From Pedobacter roseus (GTDB taxonomy: Bacteria; Bacteroidota; Bacteroidia; Sphingobacteriales; Sphingobacteriaceae): a DNA stretch of 64,000 nt. The first letter of the stretch is position 1. Each line of letters starts with the position of its first letter. Position numbers and translations under genes: made by a program. Below, in pieces: positions 59,719 through 64,000 of the stretch. The DNA is taken from contig NZ_CP060723.1 of the NCBI RefSeq assembly GCF_014395225.1, positions 4,092,001 to 4,156,000 on the forward strand. Direction: 5' to 3'. The notes beneath the pieces are model-generated. The model had not been told where the DNA came from and did not search any database. It was given only the letters and a program-made list of their open reading frames with translations.

Positions 59719-60522
59719 TTATAAAGTTGCTGTTCCAATGTTTTCTTCTTCCTTTAACAGGCCGTTTTTCTTTACAATCTCACGGGCAAGGTTAAGGTAG
59801 TTAATTGCGCCTTTACAGTTCGCATCGTGCATAATTACTGAAACGCCATAACTTGGCGCTTCACTTAAACGGGTATTACGCTGAATAATGGTATCAAAAA
59901 CCAATTCGTTAAAGTGTGTTTTCACCTCTTCTACCACCTGGTTCGATAAACGTAAACGCACATCATACATGGTTAACAGAATACCTTCAATCTCTAAATC
60001 CGGGTTTAAGCGGTTCTGCACAATTTTAATGGTATTTAATAATTTACCCAAACCTTCTAAAGCGAAATATTCGCACTGTACCGGGATAATAACCGAATCT
60101 GCAGCGGTTAAAGCGTTGATGGTAATTAAACCCAGTGATGGAGAACAATCGATGATAATAAAATCATACTGATCTTTTATTTTCTCCAAAACCGCTTTCA
60201 TTTTATACTCGCGGTTGTTCAGGTTAATCATCTCAATTTCTGCACCAACCAAATCAATGTGGGCAGGCAGTAAATCTAAATTTGGTGTATCTGTTTTCTG
60301 AATGGCCTGTAAAGGGTCAATATCATTAATAATACACTCATAAATACTATCTTTAATATTTCGGGGATCGAAACCGATACCTGAAGTCGAATTTGCCTGA
60401 GGATCAGCATCTACCAGTAAAGTTTTGTATTCAAGAACGGCCAAACTCGCAGCCAGGTTTATAGATGAAGTTGTTTTACCAACACCACCTTTTTGATTTG
60501 CTAATGCAATAATTTTGCTCAT
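59719..60522 (-). CDS. parA: Chromosome partitioning ATPase ParA (Soj)
   Basis: A 267-residue deviant Walker ATPase that pulls ParB-parS complexes apart during chromosome segregation. It has the P-loop KGGVGKTTSSINLA at residues 10-23, the DADPQANSTSG motif and IIDCSPSLGLITINAL. The length and lack of an N-terminal DNA-binding domain indicate a chromosomal type Ia ParA, not a plasmid version. It is the first gene of the parA-parB-DUF5683 unit. The C-terminal IVKKNGLLKEEENIGTA is variable in the family. Confidence 0.96.
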   Translation of the reverse strand: MSKIIALANQKGGVGKTTSSINLAASLAVLEYKTLLVDADPQANSTSGIGFDPRNIKDSIYECIINDIDPLQAIQKTDTPNLDLLPAHIDLVGAEIEMINLNNREYKMKAVLEKIKDQYDFIIIDCSPSLGLITINALTAADSVIIPVQCEYFALEGLGKLLNTIKIVQNRLNPDLEIEGILLTMYDVRLRLSNQVVEEVKTHFNELVFDTIIQRNTRLSEAPSYGVSVIMHDANCKGAINYLNLAREIVKKNGLLKEEENIGTATL

Positions 60523-60703
60523 CGTATGTATCCGAAATTTACTTAACGTTTATTTGGGCTGTGTTATTTATGCGTTTAAATTGCCAAAAAGTTCTATTTT
60601 TGCCATGTTTACGGCCTTTTTCACAATCAGCTAAGATACAAACTATATGGCAATTTTAGCAAGAAGCGCATTTGGGTTTTACACATCTTATTAACAATTA
60701 TCC

Positions 60704-61225
60704 ATGATCACAATAATAGCCGCTACCAACAGGCCCAATAGCAATACGCTAAAAGTTGCCAAATATTACCAAAGGCAACTAAAAGAAAGAGGTGTTGATA
60801 CCAATTTGTTCAGTTTGGAGCACCTGCCAATTGATGTGCTTAATACCGACATGTATGGTAAAAGATCGGAAGCTTTTCAGGAAATCCAGAACATGATTTA
60901 CCAGACCGAAAAGTTTTTGTTCATCATGCCCGAGTACAACGGCAGTTACCCTGGTGTGCTAAAAGTGCTGATCGATGCCTGTAATTTCCCGGATAGTTTT
61001 TATGATAAAAAAGCTGCTTTAGTGGGCATTTCTTCTGGAAAATATGGTAATATCCGCGGTGTTGACCATTTTACAGGCGTTTGTCACTACATTCACCTCA
61101 ACATTTTGCCATTGCGCCTGCATATTCCAAATATTAAGGCCGAGTTAGATGCAGAAGGCAATTTCAATCATCCTGATACGATAAAATTTACCAGCGAGCA
61201 GATAGAAAAGTTCATCAATTTTTAA
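60704..61225 (+). CDS. NAD(P)H-dependent FMN reductase family protein
   Basis: A flavodoxin-like FMN reductase of 173 residues, probably cytosolic. IIAATNRPNSNTLKVAKYYQ is the FMN phosphate-binding loop and FIMPEYNGSYPGVLKVLIDA is the family core. ISSGKYGNIRGVDHF and RLHIPNIKAELDAEGNF follow. Such proteins reduce free flavins, quinones or azo compounds. The gene starts divergently from parA and is followed by the palindromic repeat zone, so it is transcribed alone. Confidence 0.9.
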   Translation: MITIIAATNRPNSNTLKVAKYYQRQLKERGVDTNLFSLEHLPIDVLNTDMYGKRSEAFQEIQNMIYQTEKFLFIMPEYNGSYPGVLKVLIDACNFPDSFYDKKAALVGISSGKYGNIRGVDHFTGVCHYIHLNILPLRLHIPNIKAELDAEGNFNHPDTIKFTSEQIEKFINF

Positions 61226-61263
61226 TAAAAAGCCTTTTTTCTGCAGGCTGAAGATTGTTGTGA

Positions 61264-61327
61264 CGTTCCGTAGGAACGATTCCTGGGTAGCCAATTGCAA
61301 AATTGGCGTTTTCGTTCCGTAGGAACG
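61264..61327. repeat. CGTTCCGTAGGAACG palindrome pair
   Basis: Two copies of the near-perfect 15-bp palindrome CGTTCCGTAGGAACG are at 61264-61278 and 61313-61327. Between them CCAATTGCAAAATTGG (61291-61306) forms a third palindrome. Similar text is a common Bacteroidota intergenic repeat. Confidence 0.75.
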
Positions 61328-61354
61328 TTTGGTGTTTTACACATTAATACCTGT

Positions 61355-62203
61355 ACAGGCCGCGCCACCTAAACCCGATGGAAGCGACACGAAGGATAGC
61401 GAACAGCGGGATGGTATTAACCCAATTGCTAAGAACCTGCTTTCCAAAAAAAAGCTAGAATCTGTTTTTGAAAAGCAAAACCTGTGTTTCATGGTAACGT
61501 TAATCCTGTTTTCCGCTCATACGCCTGCAGGCCTTAGCCGCCGGGCCGGTATCCGCTTCAACCAGGTTTAAGAAACAAAAAACTGTGCGTAAAAACCCCC
61601 ATAAGCTTCTTTCAAAAGATAAACTTCTTTCTGCACCCTGTAACCCTAAATCTTATTACAGGCCGCGCCACCTAAACCCGATGGAAGCTACACGAAGTAT
61701 AGCGAACAGCGGGATTGCATTAACCCAATTGCTAAGAATCTGCTTTCCAAAAAAAAAGCTAGAATCTGTTTTTGAAAAGCAAAACCTGTGTTTCATGGTA
61801 ACGTTAATCCTGTTTTCCGCTCATACGCCTGCAGGCCTTAGCCGCCGGGCCGGTATCCGCTTCAACCAGGTTTAAGGAACAAAAAACTGTGCGTAAAACT
61901 CCCTTAAGCTTCTTTCAAAAGATAAACTTCTTTCTGCACCCTGTAGCCCTAAATCTTATTAAAGGCCGTGCCACCTAAACCCGATGGAAGCGACACGAAG
62001 TATAGCGAACAGCGGGATTGCATTAACCCAAATGCCAAGAACCTGCTTTCCAAAAAAAAGAAAAAAGTATAGTAAGTTTTTTGTTTTGGAAAGCAAAACC
62101 TGTGTTCTATAGCAACGTCAACCCTGCTTTTCATTTCAAGTCCGCACTCGTTCCTCGCTTACGGGCTTTCCGTTACAATCAGGTTTAAGGAACAAAAACT
62201 GTA
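61355..62203. repeat. Tandem array of three about 303-bp units, each with a MITE-like element
   Basis: Copies start at 61355, 61658 and 61961, exactly 303 bp apart. Each contains an element (61368-61572, 61671-61876, 61974-62189) that starts CCTAAACCCGATGGAAGCG and ends with an inverted relative (GCTTCAACCAGGTTTAAG in copies 1 and 2). Copies 1 and 2 are nearly identical. Copy 3 differs in its second half. Within each, CTGCTTTCCAAAA pairs with a downstream TTTTGGAAAGCA-like sequence. The open frames inside are judged non-coding. Confidence 0.85.
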
Positions 62204-62519
62204 CTTTTAAATTCAAAAACGAGAGTTTAAAATGGAAAAAACCCTTCCAAAATGAAAAGGTTTTTTTTAGCTTTTTTTCGATAAAAACGAAATAAATATC
62301 ATATCTCATTTAAATACAACAATTTACAAACAAACCTGATTCACTGGCATAACAATTGGCAACTGCCCGATAAGATGATATTTATTTAACCTTTGTTATG
62401 TATTTTAGTTCATCAGCAAACAGATTTAATTATAAGCTATTTTTACCACGAAAAGAGAGAAATTGCTTTGCGATCCTTCGCGAAAAACTTTGCTCCCTTT
62501 GCGGTTAAACTAAAACACC
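62204..62519. other. Intergenic region before the histidine kinase gene
   Basis: No gene is seen. A hairpin AAAAAACCCTT (62236-62246) with AAGG and a T run (to about 62278) could be a terminator for the repeat zone. AGAGAGAAATTGCTTTGCG and CTTTGCGGTTAAAC text (62450-62511), of the CCACGGAA phrase type, lies just before the kinase gene. Confidence 0.5.
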
Positions 62520-64000
62520 ATGAAAATTAAAACCAAGCTCCGCCTCGGATTCGGGTTTCTCTTTATAATCGTAATATCCTTTGGATTGATTGCGCTTTTT
62601 TACCTAAACGAACTGTCCGATAAATCGAAGGTAATTCTTAAAGACAACTACAAATCGCTGAAATATGTTGCTGCCATGCGCAACATTATCGACCAGAACC
62701 AATTTCCATTAAACAGCCAACAACAGGCCACGTTTACCGAAAATTTAAAAAACGAAGGTAAAAACATTACTGAACCTGGTGAAAAAATGGCTTATCAGCA
62801 ATTGGAAGGCGCTTTTAAAGTACTGGGAAATCCGCAACCTGAAGCTATTAAATCAGATCGTATTAAGGATTTACGCCTGGCGCTCCAAAATATCGAACAG
62901 GTAAACATGAAAGCCATTTATGATAAAAATGAGCTGGCCAACGAAGCTTCATCAAGGGCGAACCTTTATATTATGATTGCTGCTACCTTAAGCTTTATCA
63001 TTCTATTTACTTTTATTGTTAATTTTCCGGGTTTTGTGGCCAATCCGCTTGCCGAGTTTAGCGCTGCCATTAAACAGATCAGTCGCAAAAATTATAAACA
63101 GCGACTGCATTTTGAAAACGGCGACGAATTTACCGAACTGGCCGACTCGTTTAACGGCATGGTGGTTAAATTAAACGAATGGGAAAACAGCAATTTATCA
63201 AAAATAAAATCAGAAAAATCGCGTATCGAAGCCATTATTGCACAGATGCAGGATGCCATTATCGGTTTAAACGAAAAAGGAGAAGTGCTTTTTTTAAACC
63301 ACCTGGCTGCAAAACTGATGAACCTTGATGAAGATAAGGTAATTGGACAAAATGTTGCGGAACTGATGCAAAAAAACGAACTGTTAAAACGCATTATTAA
63401 ACCTGAAACAGCTGATAATACATTAAAAATTTATGCTGATGACAAGGAATCGTATTTCCTTTTAGAAAATCGCGAAATTATTATCCCAAATTACGAGGAA
63501 CAGGAAGAAAAAGCTTTAATTGCTGCTTCAAAATCGGCTGGTAGTGTATATATTTTGAAAAACATCACCCAGTTTAAGGAATTGGATGAGGCCAAAACGA
63601 ATTTTATTGCAACGGTTTCGCATGAATTAAAAACACCATTATCATCTATCAAAATGAGCTTGAAACTGCTTAATGATGAACGTGTAGGTGCGATGAACGA
63701 AGAACAGCACGAGTTACTCAATCACATTAAAGAAGACAGCGACAGGCTTTTAAAAATAACCAGCGAGCTGCTCGATCTTTCGCAGGTTGAAACCGGCAAT
63801 TTAAAACTCACTTTCGCCCTCACTAAACCTGAAGATATTGTACAATATGCTATTGATGCGGTTAAATTCCAGGCAGAGCAAAAATCCATCAACCTGGAAC
63901 TAAACTGTGATAAAAATCTCCCTAATGTGAACGCCGACATCCAAAAAACAGCCTGGGTGCTGGTCAATTTTTTATCTAACGCTTTGCGTTACAGTTCAGA
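62520..64000 (+). CDS. Sensor histidine kinase with PAS-like domain, 3'-truncated by window edge
   Basis: A membrane sensor kinase (about 493 residues in the window) with the ATG at 62520. A membrane segment (about 10-30), an extracytoplasmic region (about 31-148) with FPLNSQQQATFTENLKN, and a second membrane segment (about 149-170) are followed by HAMP text (NPLAEFSAAIKQISRKNYKQ). A PAS-like domain is next (IIAQMQDAIIGLNEKGEVLF). The phospho-acceptor is His368 in ATVSHELKTPLSSI, and the N-box starts WVLVNFLSNALRYS. The G-boxes lie beyond the window. The partner response regulator is not visible. The stimulus is unknown. Confidence 0.88.
   Translation, partial: MKIKTKLRLGFGFLFIIVISFGLIALFYLNELSDKSKVILKDNYKSLKYVAAMRNIIDQNQFPLNSQQQATFTENLKNEGKNITEPGEKMAYQQLEGAFKVLGNPQPEAIKSDRIKDLRLALQNIEQVNMKAIYDKNELANEASSRANLYIMIAATLSFIILFTFIVNFPGFVANPLAEFSAAIKQISRKNYKQRLHFENGDEFTELADSFNGMVVKLNEWENSNLSKIKSEKSRIEAIIAQMQDAIIGLNEKGEVLFLNHLAAKLMNLDEDKVIGQNVAELMQKNELLKRIIKPETADNTLKIYADDKESYFLLENREIIIPNYEEQEEKALIAASKSAGSVYILKNITQFKELDEAKTNFIATVSHELKTPLSSIKMSLKLLNDERVGAMNEEQHELLNHIKEDSDRLLKITSELLDLSQVETGNLKLTFALTKPEDIVQYAIDAVKFQAEQKSINLELNCDKNLPNVNADIQKTAWVLVNFLSNALRYSS

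Noticed and set aside
58803..60700. parS site near parAB.
   Set aside because: No TGTTnCACGTGAAACA-like palindrome was found. The GTGAAACA in the family 2 repeat is not a parS match.
61329..61875. Two similar open frames ending in the same roughly 45 residues (61329-61571, 61585-61875).
   Set aside because: They are translations of the 303-bp repeat units, their shared residues follow from DNA identity, no family is recognised, and the third unit breaks the frame.
1..64000. CRISPR arrays, tRNA or rRNA genes, prophage or complete IS elements.
   Set aside because: No regularly spaced direct repeats with unique spacers, no tRNA cloverleaf with TTCGAATC-type arm outside genes and no transposase or phage genes were seen.

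Overview
The window is a piece of a Bacteroidota chromosome, most likely from the Sphingobacteriaceae and Pedobacter-like. This rests on gene content: SusC/SusD pairs, a bacillithiol gene (bshC), DUF4293 and DUF5683 genes, and the order parA-parB-DUF5683-dapB-lepB. It also rests on promoters with TAnnTTTG -7 boxes, little use of Shine-Dalgarno sites, and an A+T-rich base composition. No rRNA, tRNA, CRISPR array, prophage or complete insertion sequence was seen.

Layout. Positions 1-5.3 kb hold the end of enolase, a DivIC/FtsB-like gene, a TRIC-type channel, a von Willebrand-like membrane protein and an L,D-transpeptidase. Positions 5.4-30 kb are core metabolism, mostly on the minus strand: fabG, a putrescine pathway pair (agmatine deiminase and N-carbamoylputrescine amidase) split by a four-helix-bundle gene, a flotillin-like SPFH protein, nrdA/nrdB, RlpA, MsrB, a GxxExxY gene, sucD, a cupin, a VIT transporter, rlmF, a dicarboxylate symporter, isoaspartyl peptidase, an ABC exporter, truA, a frameshifted Ldh-type dehydrogenase and bshC.

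Positions 31-55.6 kb are an accessory glycan-utilisation region on the minus strand. Reading in the direction of transcription: SusC-SusD, a redoxin, a heme c plus PHM-like copper monooxygenase, a PNGase F-like lipoprotein, a ROK regulator, a second SusC-SusD, a GH29 alpha-L-fucosidase, a GH3 glycosidase, then (after an RGG-tailed DEAD-box helicase) a second GH29 fucosidase. The likely logic is capture and deglycosylation of fucosylated glycoprotein glycans. The redoxin/copper-monooxygenase pair attached to a SusCD is the least explained part and the best candidate for an undescribed system. Positions 55.9-60.5 kb are the lepB-dapB-DUF5683-parB-parA block. The window ends with an FMN reductase, a tandem triplication of a 303-bp repeat and the start of a sensor histidine kinase.

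Three genes (Ldh-type dehydrogenase, PNGase F-like, copper monooxygenase) are each interrupted by an apparent loss of one G/C base, two of them in G runs. Sequencing error, decay and phase variation cannot be separated from sequence alone. The intergenic DNA is rich in short palindromic repeats of several families. Two families (about 67 bp and about 95 bp) keep their hairpins through compensating base changes.
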